Assembly: GCF_029407905.1 (NCBI RefSeq)
Contig: NC_073628.1
Location: 47,699,501-47,763,500, forward strand
Length of the DNA stretch: 64,000 nucleotides
Direction of reading: 5' to 3'
Source of the DNA: Bubalus kerabau
Lineage: Eukaryota; Chordata; Mammalia; Artiodactyla; Bovidae
Under the pieces are notes generated by a model that searched no databases, was not told the origin of the DNA, and saw nothing but the letters and a program-made list of their open reading frames with translations. Positions 53,076 through 63,794 of this stretch are shown one piece after another (the first letter of the stretch is position 1; every line of letters begins with the position of its first letter). Both the position numbers and the translations under genes were made by a program.

Positions 53076-53588
53076 ATGGGAAAGACTAGAGATCTCCTCA
53101 AGAAAATTAGAGATACCAAGGGAACATTTCATGCTAAGATGGGCTCGATAAAGGACAGAAATGGTATGGACCTAAAAGAAGCAGATCTTAAGAAGAGGTG
53201 GCAAGAATACACAGAAGAACTGTACAAAAAAGATCTTCAAGACCCAGATAATCATGATGGTGTGATCACTGACCTAGAGCCAGACATCCTGGAATGTGAA
53301 GTCAAGTGGGCCTTAGGAAGCATCACTACGAACAAAGCTAGTGGATGTGATAGAATTCCAGTTGAACTAGTTCAAATCCTAAATGATGATGCTGTGAAAG
53401 TGCTGCACTCAATATGCCAGCAAATTTGGAAAATTCCAAAGTGGCCACAGAAATGGAAAAGGTCAGTATTCATTCCAATCCCAAAGAAAGGCAATGACAA
53501 AGAATGTTCAAACTACTGCACAATTGCTCTCATCTCGCATGTCAACAAAGTAATGCTCAAAATTCTTCAAGCCAGGCTTCAACAGTAA
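53076..53588 (+). pseudogene. BovB linker and RT fingers remnant
   Basis: 170 open codons: linker KTRDLLKKIRDTKGTFHAK (residues 3-21), then EPDILECEVKWALGSITTNK, and the RT finger block SVFIPIPKKGNDKECSNYCT and LISHVNKVMLKILQARLQQ just before the stop. The palm motifs downstream are broken: GCAGATGAC is partly deleted near 54020, so the YADD codons are lost. No active RT is possible. Confidence 0.87.
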
Positions 53589-54833
53589 GTGAACTGTGGA
53601 CCTCCAGATGTTCAAGCTTGATGTAGAAAAGGCAGAGGATCCAAGGATCAAATTGCCAACATCTGTTGGTTCATCAAAAAAGCAAGAGAGTTCCAGAAAA
53701 ATATCTACTTCTGCTTTATCAATTACGCTAAATCCTTTGACTGTGTCAATCAAAACAAACTGTGGCAAGTTCTTAAAGAGATGAGAATATCAGACCACCT
53801 GACCTGCCTCTTGGGAAATCTGTATGCTGGTCAATAAGCAACAGCTGGAACTGGACATTGAACAACAGACTGGTTTCAAATCAGGAAAGGAGTACATCAT
53901 GGCTGTATATCATCACCCTGCTTATTCAACTTATATGCAGAGTACATCATGGAAAATGACAGGCTGGATGAAGCACAAGCTGGAATCAAGATTGCCAGGA
54001 GAAATATCAATAACCTTAGATGACACCACCCTTATGGCAGAAAGTTAAGAGGAACTAGAGCCTCTTGATGAAAGTGAAAGAGGAGAGTGAAAAAGCAGGC
54101 TTAAAACTCAGCATTCAAATAAACTAAGATCCCATCACTCCCTGGCAAATAGATGGATAAACAATGGAAACAGTGAGATACTTTATTTTGGGGGGGGTTA
54201 CAAAATCACTGCAGATGGTGGCTGCAGCCATGAAATCCAAGGCTGCTTGCTCCTTGGAAGAAAAGCTATGATAAACCTATACATCATATTAAAAGACAGG
54301 GACATTACTTAGCTGGCAAAGATCTGTCTAGTCAAAGCTGTTTTTTCCAGTAGTCATGTATGGACATGACAGTTGGACTATAAAGAAAGCTGAGCACTGA
54401 AGAATCGATACTTTTGAACTGTGGTGTTGGAAAAGACTCTTGAGAGTCCCTTGGACTGCAAGGATATCCAACTAGTCCTTCCTGAAGGAAATCAGTCCTG
54501 AATATTCATTGGAAGGACTGATGCTGAAGCTGAAACTCCAATACTTTGGCCACCTGATGTGAAGAACTGACTTACTGGATAAGCCCCTTCTGCTGGGAAA
54601 GATTGAAGGCAGGAGGAGAAGGGGGTGACAGAGGATGAGACGGTTGGATGGCATCACTGACCTGATGGACATGATGGACAGAGAAACCTGGCGTGCTGCA
54701 GTCCATGTGGTCGCATAGAGTCAAACATGACTGAGGGACTGAACTGAAGTGAACTGGAGTAGCCCACCAGGCTCCTCTGTCCATGGGATTTCCCAGCCAA
54801 GAATACTGGAGTATGTTGTCATTTCCTACTCCA

Positions 54834-54989
54834 TGGATTTCTTAATTTTATCTGAAACACTGGTTGTTCCTTACCCAGTCATATACTATATTCATAGCTT
54901 TCAGAGAGTAGGACCTGGATATGTTTGGGGGATGAGGGGCATCAATGTTGCCTTCCCTACTAGTGTTGCCTTTCATAGTTACACCCACT
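54834..54989. other. No recognisable feature
   Basis: Short segment before the L1M; nothing named. Confidence 0.35.
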
Positions 54990-55870
54990 ACCTTATTCCC
55001 TCCTTATTCCCTCTCTTCCTCCATTCTTAACCCCTGTTAAACACTAATCTCTTTTTCATTTCTAGAGTGTTGTCATTTCAGGAATGTTATGCAAATGGAG
55101 TCAGGTAACCTATGGGATGAACTTTTTCGCTCAGCATATTTCTCTGGATATTTGTCTCTAGGTTGTTTCTTATATTAATAGTTCAATCCTTTTTATTGCT
55201 AAGTTATATTTCATGATAAGATATACCACAGTTGTTTCCCCTGTTCATTTTGCTGAAGTACTTCTAGCTATTTCCCATTTTTGGCTAGTTCAAATAAACC
55301 TGCTATAAATATCAGTGAGGGTTATTTGTGTGACTTTTATTTTGTCTGAGACAAATGCCAAGGAGTGCAATTATCAGATCATATGGCAGATGCATGTTTA
55401 GTTTTTTAAAAAACTGTCAAACTGTTTCCAGAATTAAAATTCCCAAAGCAACATATGCATGATCCAGTTTCTCTGCATCTCTGCTAACATTTGGTGTTGT
55501 CACTATTTTTATTTTAACTATTTTGATGTGTGCACAATGATAGGTCACTCTGATTTTAATATATACGCCCCTAATGGCTTAAGACGTTGAACGGTTTTTC
55601 TTGTGCTCATTTGTCATGTGTATATCTTCTTTGGTGAAATGTTTGTTCATATCTTTGCCAGTTGTCTTGTTGGATTATTATTTTTGTTGTTGAGATTTGG
55701 AGTTCTTTATATATTCTGGATATTAGTCTTCTGTTGGATATGTGGTTTTCAAACATTTTTCACCAATCTGCATTTTGCCTTCCCATCATCTTAACAGGGC
55801 CCTTTGCAGAAAACACATTTTTCTTTCTTGATTTTGATTAATCCTAGTTTGTCATTTGTTTTTTTTTTTT
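54990..55870 (-). mobile_element. Old L1M LINE, part 1 (3' UTR and ORF2 end)
   Basis: Antisense L1M: CCCCTGTTAAACACTAATCTC, GATAAGATATACCACAGTTG, CAAGGAGTGCAATTATCAGA, TATATCTTCTTTGGTGAAATG, AGTTCTTTATATATTCTGGA. Continuous in L1 order but very decayed. Confidence 0.8.
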
Positions 55871-55878
55871 CTGGTATT

Positions 55879-56149
55879 GGAGAAGGCGATGGCACCCCAC
55901 TCCAGTACTCTTGCCTGGAAAATTCCAAGGATGGAGGAGCCTGGTAGGCTGCAGTCCATGGGGTCGCTAAGAGTCAGACATGACTGAGTGACTTCACTTT
56001 CACTTTTCACTTTCATATACTGGAGAAGGAAATGGCAACCCACTCCAGTGTTCTTGCCTGTAGAATCCCAGGGTCGGGGAAGCCTGGTGGGCTACCGTCT
56101 ATGGGGTCGCACAGAGTCGGACACGACTGCAGAGACTTAGCAGCAGCAG
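55879..56149 (+). mobile_element. Bov-A2 SINE nested in L1M
   Basis: Sense dimer GGAGAAGGCGATGGCACCCC to GAGACTTAGCAGCAGCAG with the ACTTTCACTTTTCACTTTCA linker. The L1M resumes on the far side. Confidence 0.93.
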
Positions 56150-56150
56150 A

Positions 56151-56469
56151 ATATTCTGGAGATTTTCCCCTGGTTTGCTTTTTTTTTTTCCCCTAAAAGT
56201 TTTATAGTTTTCCCATTTGCACTTAAGTATGTGATTCATTTAAATTTTGTATAAAGTGTGAAATTTAGATTAATGTTCCCCACCTCCACCCTTCATAGAT
56301 ATCTATGTGCTTCACCACCATTGGTTGAAAGGCCAGAGATCCTTTATTAAAAATCAGTTAAGCACATTGTTGTGACTCTCCATCTGGGTTCTCTGCTCTG
56401 TTTCACCGGTTTAAGTATCTATCCCTCTGCCAATTACACACAGTCTTAATTGCTTAAATTTAGGTATGT
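56151..56469 (-). mobile_element. Old L1M LINE, part 2
   Basis: AAAGTTTTATAGTTTTCCCA, CATTTAAATTTTGTATAAAG, CACCACCATTGGTTGAAAGG and AGTCTTAATTGCTTAAATTTAG follow on from part 1 in L1 order. Confidence 0.75.
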
Positions 56470-56478
56470 AAAGTTGAT

Positions 56479-56705
56479 AATGTGTCTACGTGCATGTTAT
56501 TTCAGTCATGTCTGGCTCTTTGTGACCCTATAGACCATAGCCCGCCAGGCTCCTCTGCCCATGGGATTCTCTAGGCAAGAATACTGGAGTGGGTTGCCAT
56601 GCCCTCCTCCAGGGGATCTTCCAGATCCACGGATGAAACTCAGTTTTAATATGTCTCCTGCATTGGCAGGCTGATTCTTTACCACCAGCAACACCTAGGA
56701 AGCCC
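56479..56705 (-). mobile_element. Bov-tA SINE
   Basis: Antisense copy ending ACACCTAGGAAGCCC. TSD AAAGTTGAT at 56470-56478 and 56706-56714. Confidence 0.9.
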
Positions 56706-56717
56706 AAAGTTGATGAC

Positions 56718-56850
56718 TGCTTCTGTTGCTGCTAAGTCGCTTTAGTTGTGTCTGACTCTTCGCAACCCCATGGACTGCAGCCTACCAGGCTCCTCCATCC
56801 ATGGGATTTTCTAGGCAAGAGACTGGAGTGGGGTGCCATTGTCTTCTCCT
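56718..56850 (-). mobile_element. Bov-A SINE monomer in the TSD of the previous SINE
   Basis: Antisense unit TGTTGCTGCTAAGTCGCTTT to GCCATTGTCTTCTCCT. Perfect 12-bp TSD AAAGTTGATGAC at 56706-56717 and 56851-56862. Confidence 0.92.
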
Positions 56851-56862
56851 AAAGTTGATGAC

Positions 56863-57065
56863 AGTATACTGCAAAATCTGCTGTATACCCTGTTTCATTT
56901 CTGATGTTAGTAGTTTGTGTCTCTTCTCTTTTCTCTGTTGGTCTTGGTAATTTGTCAATTTCATCAATCTTTCCAAAGAACTAGCTATTTCATTGATTCT
57001 CTAGTATGATTCACTCTATTGGATTTTTTTTTTGTTTTGCTTTCATATTTCCTCTAGGTTCTGAT
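56863..57065 (-). mobile_element. Old L1M LINE, part 3
   Basis: TTGTGTCTCTTCTCTTTTCTC, TGTTGGTCTTGGTAATTTGTC and CCAAAGAACTAGCTATTTCA match the antisense L1 ORF2 series. Confidence 0.65.
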
Positions 57066-57480
57066 AAAAACCATAACTAGACAATAAAAACAATAATTAG
57101 ATAGCACTCATTTTGTCAGGGCCTTTAGTTTTAGGGGAACCTAAGATAACATCCCTTCCTAGGATGGCTTGAATCCAGTGATTGATCACACAGAACTGGA
57201 CAACACAACTCAACTGGAGAAAATCCAAAAGGGCCATTTTAACTTTAGTGCTTCCTGTGGTGTAATCCAAGCATGGCATTGGGTCTACATAGAAGTTTAA
57301 ACTTTGGAATGCCCAATCCAGATTTCTTCTCTACCTTCTAGAGCTGTCCATAAAGACTTCTGTAATAAATGTATTTTGTGATAAAGTCGATGTCAAAGTC
57401 TCTTTTTGGTGAACCCAACCTGTCAAACAATTTGATAATAGTTGTCTTTTAACCAGAGTGGTTAGTCCAATTTTCACTTT
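57066..57480. mobile_element. Possible old LTR
   Basis: A candidate LTR from TGTCAGGGCC (57114) to about 57429, with AATAAATG near 57365 and an ending GGTGAACCCAACCTGTCA. A 4-bp ATTT flank on both sides may be chance. Family not identified. Confidence 0.3.
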
Positions 57481-57862
57481 TTGGTATTGATATACTTTTA
57501 TTTATTTTTGCCATCCTAATTTGTGCTTTCAATTAATCTGCTTTTTCTTTTTCAATTTGCCCTATTTTGCCTTTTTTTGGATGATGATGTTTTCTTCTTT
57601 TTCTTTTTGTTTGAGAGATAGGAAGTCTTATTCTATTATTTTCCCTTTGTCAGTCTGCCATTTACATTATTTACCTATTCATTTAGTAGTTATTCTGGTT
57701 CTTTCATTTTATAGGGTTAAAAATTCTAAAATTATTCAAATTCATTTCTCTTCTATAAAGTATTATGAGGAATTAAAGGCCCTATTACTTTGATCTTTAT
57801 GTAACCACATATTATTCATTATTTTAATTTCTTCAATTTCAATCTTGGAAAAAAGAATTACT
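57481..57862 (-). mobile_element. T-rich sequence, probably old L1M
   Basis: The T-rich strand bias and blocks such as TTCTGGTTCTTTCATTTTATAGG suggest antisense L1M, but I cannot align it with confidence. Confidence 0.35.
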
Positions 57863-57871
57863 ATGCTTTAT

Positions 57872-58142
57872 ATGGATAAGGCAATGGCACCCCACTCCAG
57901 TACTCTTGCCTGGAAAATTCCATGGATGGAGGAGCCTGGTAGGCTACAGTCCACGCGGTCGTGAAGAGTTGGACATGACTGAGCGACTTCACTTTCACTA
58001 TTCACTTTCACGCACTGGAGAAGGAAATGGCAACCTACTCCAGTGTTCTTGCCTGGAGAATCCCAGGGACGGGGAAGCCTGGTGGGCTGCCGTCTATGGG
58101 GTTGCACGGAGTTGGACACGACTGAAGCGACTTAGCAGCAGC
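57872..58142 (+). mobile_element. Bov-A2 SINE
   Basis: Sense dimer ATAAGGCAATGGCACCCCAC to GAAGCGACTTAGCAGCAGC. TSD ATGCTTT at 57863-57869 and 58143-58149. Confidence 0.93.
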
Positions 58143-58150
58143 ATGCTTTT

Positions 58151-59560
58151 ATAAGGCAATATTTGTTTACATTTACACCCATATTGACCAGATTTTGTTG
58201 TTGTTGTTGCTGTTGAGTGTTTCCTTAGCTTCTGAGAATATCCATCTTTAATCCTCATGCCTTTGGCTGAAGACATCTATTGGAAATTCCTTTAGTAAAA
58301 CCTGATTGATAATAAGTTCTCAGCTTTTACTGGTTTAAAAATGTCTTTACTTCACCAACCTTCTTGAAATCTAGGTATATAATATTAGGTTGACACCTAA
58401 TATTTTCTTTCAGCACCATGAAGGTAGTGTTTCCCTCCATTTTGCTTATACTGTTATGTTTGGAAAGTCAGTTTAATTTATCTTTTTGTCTCATTGACAT
58501 TAAGTTATTTTAAGTTGTCTTTGATATTTGCAGTTTGATTTAGACACATTCATATATTTCTTCTTAAACACATGCTTAAGATTCATTGGGCTTCTTTATT
58601 TTCATGATTGATGTTTTATGATTTTAGAAAACTATCATCCTTTAAATGTATAGCTTTTTCAGAATTAATTTGATTATTTTAGGGTGGTAGCAATTTTTCC
58701 ATAAAATTAAGAAGGAAAAACAGATTTCCCAAATGCCTACTCACATACATGTGCACTGCCTCTCTCATTACCAACATCTCGCACCAGAGCAGAACATTTG
58801 TTGAAATTGGTAAATCTATTCTGACACATCATAACTACCCAAGCTTCATGGTTTACTCTTCACTCTTGATGTGATCAATGCGATGATTCAGACAAATGTA
58901 TAATGACATTTATGTATCATTATGACACCATGCAGAGTATTTTCACTGCCCTAAAAATCCTCTCTGCTCTCCCTGTCCACCTCTCCCTGCCTACCCCTAG
59001 CAACCAATGAACTTTTATCATCTTCATAATTTTGCCTTTTCTATAATGTCAGATGGTTGGAATCAAATAGTATGTAGCCTTTTCAAATTGGCTTCTTTTA
59101 CTTAGGAACATGCACATGAGGTTTTTCCATGGCTTTTCATGACTAATAATTGCTCATTTCTTTTTAGGGTTAAATATTATTGCATTGTTGATATGTACCA
59201 GGTTTTATTTTTTTCCATTTGAAGACAAAGTACATCTCATTTGCTTCCAAGTTTTGGTAATTAATAAAGCTGAAGAAATATCTCAGGTTTTTATGCAGAC
59301 ACATTTTCAACTCTTTTGGATAAAAACTAAGGAGGTTGATTGTTGGATTGTATGGTAAGAATATATTTTCTTGTATAATAAACCACCAAGCTCTCTTCCA
59401 AAATGTCTGAACCATTTTTCACTAACACTGACAGTAAACGAGGGTTTCTGATGATCAACTTCTCTGTCAGCATTTGTTGTTTACAGAGTCCTGGATATTG
59501 ATTTTTCTAATAAGTATGTAGTGGTATCCTATAGTTGTTTTTTTAGTTTAGGGCTTTTGT
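58151..59560 (-). mobile_element. Old L1M LINE
   Basis: The 3' UTR type with TGTATAATGACATTTATGTATC, CACTGCCCTAAAAATCCTCT, AACCAATGAACTTTTATC, then the ORF2 end GATGGTTGGAATCAAATAGTA, TTGCTTCCAAGTTTTGG, GGAGGTTGATTGTTGGATT. 58151-58690 is the less certain, T-rich left part. Frames are broken throughout. Confidence 0.75.
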
Positions 59561-59937
59561 TTGTTTGTTTTTTGGCAACAAGCACATTTAATATTCAGAC
59601 CTTGGTTTCTAAAAACCATTATTTACTTTAAAACAGCAACAGTAACAACAAGGCCTCCTTGGAGGATGGCTAATTCCAGGGCTGGAGCAGGAAAAGTGCA
59701 GGTTGAGCCTGGAACATATTTTTATGCCAGCAAGTAAGGAAGTCCTCAAAGAATGATAAGGACTTATCAAAATAATTCAGAAACCAGCTTGAAGAGGTTA
59801 CCACAATAATCTGAACATCAAAACAAGTAATGACAGTAAAAGACTATAAAACGTTGAATAAGAATCCATGAGTCTAAACTGGTATAAATGATGAATGAAA
59901 CAAATAAATGAATGAATAGGCTAGAAAGAGAAACTTT
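59561..59937 (-). mobile_element. Ancient interspersed repeat, family uncertain
   Basis: After TTTGTTTGTTTG, the blocks GGTTTCTAAAAACCATTATT, CTCCTTGGAGGATGGCTAAT and GAATGATAAGGACTTATC recall a common old mammalian repeat in antisense, possibly part of an L1M. Not a gene. Confidence 0.35.
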
Positions 59938-61655
59938 TTTTTTTCATTTCTGAGTGATATATGTATGTATTTATTATTTTTAAATTTTATATTGGAGTAT
60001 ATTGATTAAAATATTGCATTAATTTCAGGCATACAACAAAGTTATTCAGTTATACATATACATGTATCTATTCTTTTTCAAATTATTTTCCCAATTAGAT
60101 TGTTGCAGAATATTAAGCAAAGTTTCCTGTGTTAAACAGCAGCTCCCTGTTAAAAATAGCAGTGTGTACACATCAATTCCAAACTCCCTAACTATCCCTT
60201 CCCCCAACACTCCCCCACCTAGGAACAATAAATTCATTCTCAAAGCCTGTGAGTCTATTTCTATCCCATAAATAAGTTATTTTGAATCATTTATTTGAGA
60301 TTCTCACAGTGAGTGATATTATATATTTGTCTTTCTTTTTCTGATTTACTTCACTCAGTATGACAATCTCTAGGTCCATTCATGTTGCTGCAAATGGCAT
60401 TTCATTTTTAATGCCTCAGTAATAGTCCATTCTATATATGAATCACACCTTCTTTATCTATTCCTCTGTTCATGGACATTTAGGTTGCTTCCACGTCTTG
60501 CCTATTGTAAACAGTGCTGCAATGAACACTGGGGTGCATGGATTCTTCCAAACCATGTTGTTCTCTGGTTATTTACCCAGAAGTAAGATTGCTCGGAGAA
60601 GGCAATGGCAACCCACTCCAGTATTCTTGCCTGGAAAATCCCATGGACGGAGGAGCCTGGAAGGCTGCAGTCCATGGAGTCGCTGAGGGTCGGACATGAC
60701 TGAGTGACTTCACTTTCACTTTTCACTTTCATGCATTGGAAAAGGAAATGGCAACCCACTCCAGTGTTCTTGCCTGGGGAATCCCAGGGACAGGGGAGCC
60801 TGGTGGGCTGCCGTCTATGGGGTTGCAGAGTCGGACACGACTGAAGCAACTTAGCAGCAGCATCAGCAGCAGTATTGCTAGCTTATATGGTAACTCTATT
60901 TTTAGTTTCTTAAGGAACCTCCATACTGTTATCTATAGTGGCTGTACCAATTTACAAACTAACAGTGTAGGAGGATTGCCATCTCTCCACATCCTTTCCA
61001 GCATTTACTGTTGGTAGATTTTTTGATGATGGCCACTCTGACTTTCTATCTTCAATTTCTTTCATCTGTGTCTTATAGTTTTTGGAGTACAAGTCTTTTG
61101 TATACTTGAATAGCTTTATTTCTAGGTAATTTATTCTTTTTGATGTGATGATAAATGGGATTATTTCTTGAATTTCTCTTTCTGATGTTTTGTTGTTAGT
61201 ATATAGAAATGCAACAGATTTCAGTGTATTAATTTTATAACCTGCAACTTTTCATTCCTTTGTCTCTCCATATAAACTTTAGAGACAGTATGGCAATAAC
61301 CACAAAAAACTTTCTGGGATATTGATTGGGATTATACTGAATATATAGATTACTTTGGGAAGAATTGGTATCTTGACAAAACTGAGTCTTCCTATCCAAG
61401 AAAATGAGGTATCTCTCCATTTATTTAGTTTTTCATTCATTTCATCTGAGACTTTGTATTTTTCTCATGTAGATCTTATAGGTATTTTGTTAGATTTACA
61501 TCTAATTAATTAATCTTTTGGTATACAAATGTATATTATATATATATTTTTTTTTAATTTCAAATTTCTCTTGTTCATTACTGGTATTGTTAGAAATGAT
61601 TAAATTTTGTACATTAACCTTGTCTTTTAACTTTGCTCAAGTCACTAATTACAGT
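59938..61655 (-). mobile_element. L1 LINE, artiodactyl-type, split by a Bov-A2
   Basis: Antisense 3' UTR (TTGCATTAATTTCAGGCATAC, AACTCCCTAACTATCCCTTC), ORF2 C-terminus (GTTCATGGACATTTAGGTTGC, GCAATGAACACTGGGGTGC), then past the SINE ATATGGTAACTCTATTTTTAG and on to TTAATTTTATAACCTGCAACT near the palm region. About 1.4 kb net. Confidence 0.8.
60594..60873 (+). mobile_element. Bov-A2 SINE nested in L1
   Basis: Sense dimer CGGAGAAGGCAATGGCAACC to TTAGCAGCAGCATCAGCAGC. Short TSD ATTGCT at 60588-60593 and 60874-60879; L1 sequence resumes with GCTTATATGGTAACTC. Confidence 0.93.
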
Positions 61656-61668
61656 TCACCCTTGAACA

Positions 61669-61830
61669 AAGCATGGATTAGGGTCACAGACCTTGGGCAC
61701 AATAAAATATCTGCTTATAACCTGATGTCTATTCTCTGAATCTGTGGTTCTGCATCAGCAGATTCAACCAACCACCGTTCATGTAGTACTGTAATGTGTA
61801 TTAAGTGGACCTGTACCTTTTATGTGTTTA
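61669..61830 (+). mobile_element. Tigger-like (TcMar) DNA transposon fragment
   Basis: CAGTTCACCCTTGAACAAAG and CTGCATCAGCAGATTCAACC resemble MER2/Tigger-type termini and the GATTCAACCAACC block. Internally deleted; termini are unclear. Confidence 0.45.
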
Positions 61831-61839
61831 AAATAGTGC

Positions 61840-61950
61840 ATATAATATTAGTTTCAGTTGTACAACATAATTTGACATGTGTTGATATTATAAAGTGACT
61901 ACCACAGTCTAGTTAACACCCATTATTGCATAATTAATGTGGTTTTTTTT
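61840..61950 (-). mobile_element. L1M 3'-end fragment
   Basis: TTAGTTTCAGTTGTACAACAT, ATAAAGTGACTACCACAGTC and TAGTTAACACCCATTATTGC fit an antisense L1 3' UTR. Confidence 0.55.
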
Positions 61951-61971
61951 GCCTATTGTTAACATTTGTTT

Positions 61972-62239
61972 GTCTTATTTTTGGCTGCACTGCCTTCGCT
62001 GTTGTGTGCAGGCTTTCTCTAGTTGCTGCAAGTGGGACTACTCTGCAGTGGTGGTGTGCGGACTTCTCATTGCTGTAGCTTCTCCTGTGGGACACAGGCT
62101 TTAGGGTGTGCAGGCTCAGGAGTTGTGCACAGAGACTTAGTTGCTCAGCAGCATGTGGGATTTCCTTGGACTGGGAGTCAGACCGGGGTCCCTAACATTG
62201 CAAGGCAGATTCTCAACCACTGGGCCACCAGGGAAATCC
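61972..62239 (-). mobile_element. CHR-type tRNA-Glu SINE
   Basis: Antisense: TATTTTTGGCTGCACTGCCT, GCTTTCTCTAGTTGCTGCAA, CAGCAGCATGTGGGATTTCC, ending CTGGGCCACCAGGGAAATCCC. Confidence 0.83.
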
Positions 62240-62843
62240 CTGTAGTTTTGAGCATTTTATATGATTCATTCCCTCTTACACTAGTTATACTTTATTATTT
62301 TATTATTATTATTACTTTTCTTAGTGGTTTCCTCCTTTATCTTTAAACTATTATCTCACCAATTTTCTCTGTCTTATCTATGGAATCTCCAGTTAGATAC
62401 ATAATGGGATTTTGTACTCTCTACTCATTGCTCTTACTCTTTCATATTAAAACAGAGATTTTAAGATACTTCAGTTTTCTGTGATAAATTTCATGTAATT
62501 TTTAGGCTTTATTATTTTGAATAAATACTTCACCCCTTAGTGAAATTTATTTATTTTAAAACTATTTCATTTAAATTTTTAATTTCTACATATTTTTTAA
62601 TTCTATAAATCCTTTTGGAAAGTATTTTAAAATCCACTCATTTTAGTAGTATCATATATCATGTTTATATTTTCAATTTCCTTTTATTTGTCTAGACACA
62701 TTTAAAATATCGATTTTTGTTCTGTGTCTGATCATTTCAATATATGGAATATTTGCAATTCATATTTTGTGTTTGTTGTTTCTGGTGCTTTTCACTTCTG
62801 GTGACTTTCTTCTTTTCCTTCAGTGGATTTTAATTGTGAGCTT
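62240..62843. other. T-rich sequence, probably old L1M, unplaced
   Basis: Strong T bias like antisense L1M, but no block I can align confidently. No gene. Confidence 0.35.
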
Positions 62844-62857
62844 ATATTACTTTGATG

Positions 62858-63065
62858 GGCTTTCCTGTTGGCTCAGTCAGTGAAAAATCTGCCTGCAATG
62901 TGGGAGACCTAAGTTTGATCTGTGTTGGGAAGATTCCCTGGAGGAGGGCATGGCTACCCGCTCCAGTATTCTTGACTGGAGAATCCCCATTGACAGAAGA
63001 GCCTGGTGGGCTATAGTCCATGGAGTCAAAAGAGTCAGACATGACTGAGCAAATAAGCACAGCAC
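62858..63065 (+). mobile_element. Bov-tA SINE
   Basis: GGCTTTCCTGTTGGCTCAGT to ACTGAGCAAATAAGCACAGC. Fourteen-base TSD ATATTACTTTGATG (62844-62857) and ATATTACTTTCATG (63066-63079), one mismatch. Confidence 0.92.
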
Positions 63066-63079
63066 ATATTACTTTCATG

Positions 63080-63499
63080 TAATTAATGTGTCATTTTTGA
63101 AGACATTTATTTATTGGTTTATTTTGTTTGCTTTTACCAGAGTAATGAGGAGTCTACCATAATACTTATCTTTTTTATTTTTTTTCACTTTTAGAAGTAT
63201 TGCAAATTTCTGATTAATCATCAATGACAAACTTGATATTATCTTCTATGAGAGCTTATTTTTCCTCTTGATAGGATCAAGGTTGATACAATCTAGTGTC
63301 TTACTGTCCCCTTTAGCAGCTTTACTTGAAAATCTTCTATTAAACTCCCCATTTGAGGTTTATCCTCTTCCCTATCCTGTGTTGGCATTAAAGCTGAAAC
63401 ACCAAGTACCTATGGTTGGCAAGTTCTTCATCTGGAAAGCTCCCTTAAGTGGTGGCTTACACTTCAGAATTCCACTTTCCCTTCATTTAAGATGTCTGT
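63080..63499. other. No recognisable feature
   Basis: A forward frame at 63268-63600 runs into the next SINE and has no recognised domain. Nothing else seen. Confidence 0.4.
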
Positions 63500-63508
63500 G
63501 GATACCAT

Positions 63509-63785
63509 GGAGAAGGCAATGGCACCACATTCCAGTACTCTTGCCTGGAAAATCCCATGGATGGAGGAGCCTGGTAAGATGCAGTTCATGGGGTCGCTAA
63601 GAGTCAGACACGACTGAGCGACTTCACTTTCACTTTTCACTTTCATGCATTGGAGAAGGACATGGCAACCCACTCCAATGTTCTTGCCTGGAGAATCCCA
63701 GGGACGGGGAGCCTGGTGGGCTGCCGTCTATGGGGTCACACAGAGTCGGATACGACTGAAGCGACTTAGCAGCAACAGCAACAGC
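63509..63785 (+). mobile_element. Bov-A2 SINE
   Basis: Sense dimer GGAGAAGGCAATGGCACCAC to CTTAGCAGCAACAGCAACAG. Perfect 9-bp TSD GGATACCAT at 63500-63508 and 63786-63794. Confidence 0.94.
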
Positions 63786-63794
63786 GGATACCAT

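Larger units (their letters stand above)
52406..54757 (+). mobile_element. BovB LINE inserted in a Bov-A SINE
   Basis: 2.35 kb, from the endonuclease C-terminal region (CACCAGATGGTCAACACC) to the CTGAACTGAAGTGAACTG tail. Perfect 9-bp TSD AGTAGCCCA (52397-52405 and 54758-54766). It carries its own 130-bp insertion at 52574-52703. Confidence 0.93.
52341..54833 (-). mobile_element. Bov-A SINE split by a BovB
   Basis: The left part, 52341-52405, is GCTGCTGCTGCTTAGTTGCT to GACAGTAGCCCA. The right part, 54758-54833, resumes AGTAGCCCACCAGGCTCCTC to TCATTTCCTACTCCA. The Bov-A is the oldest layer of this three-level nest. Confidence 0.85.

Noticed and set aside
63268..63600. 110-codon forward frame as a gene
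   Set aside because: It runs into a Bov-A2 SINE, and the upstream part has no recognised domain.
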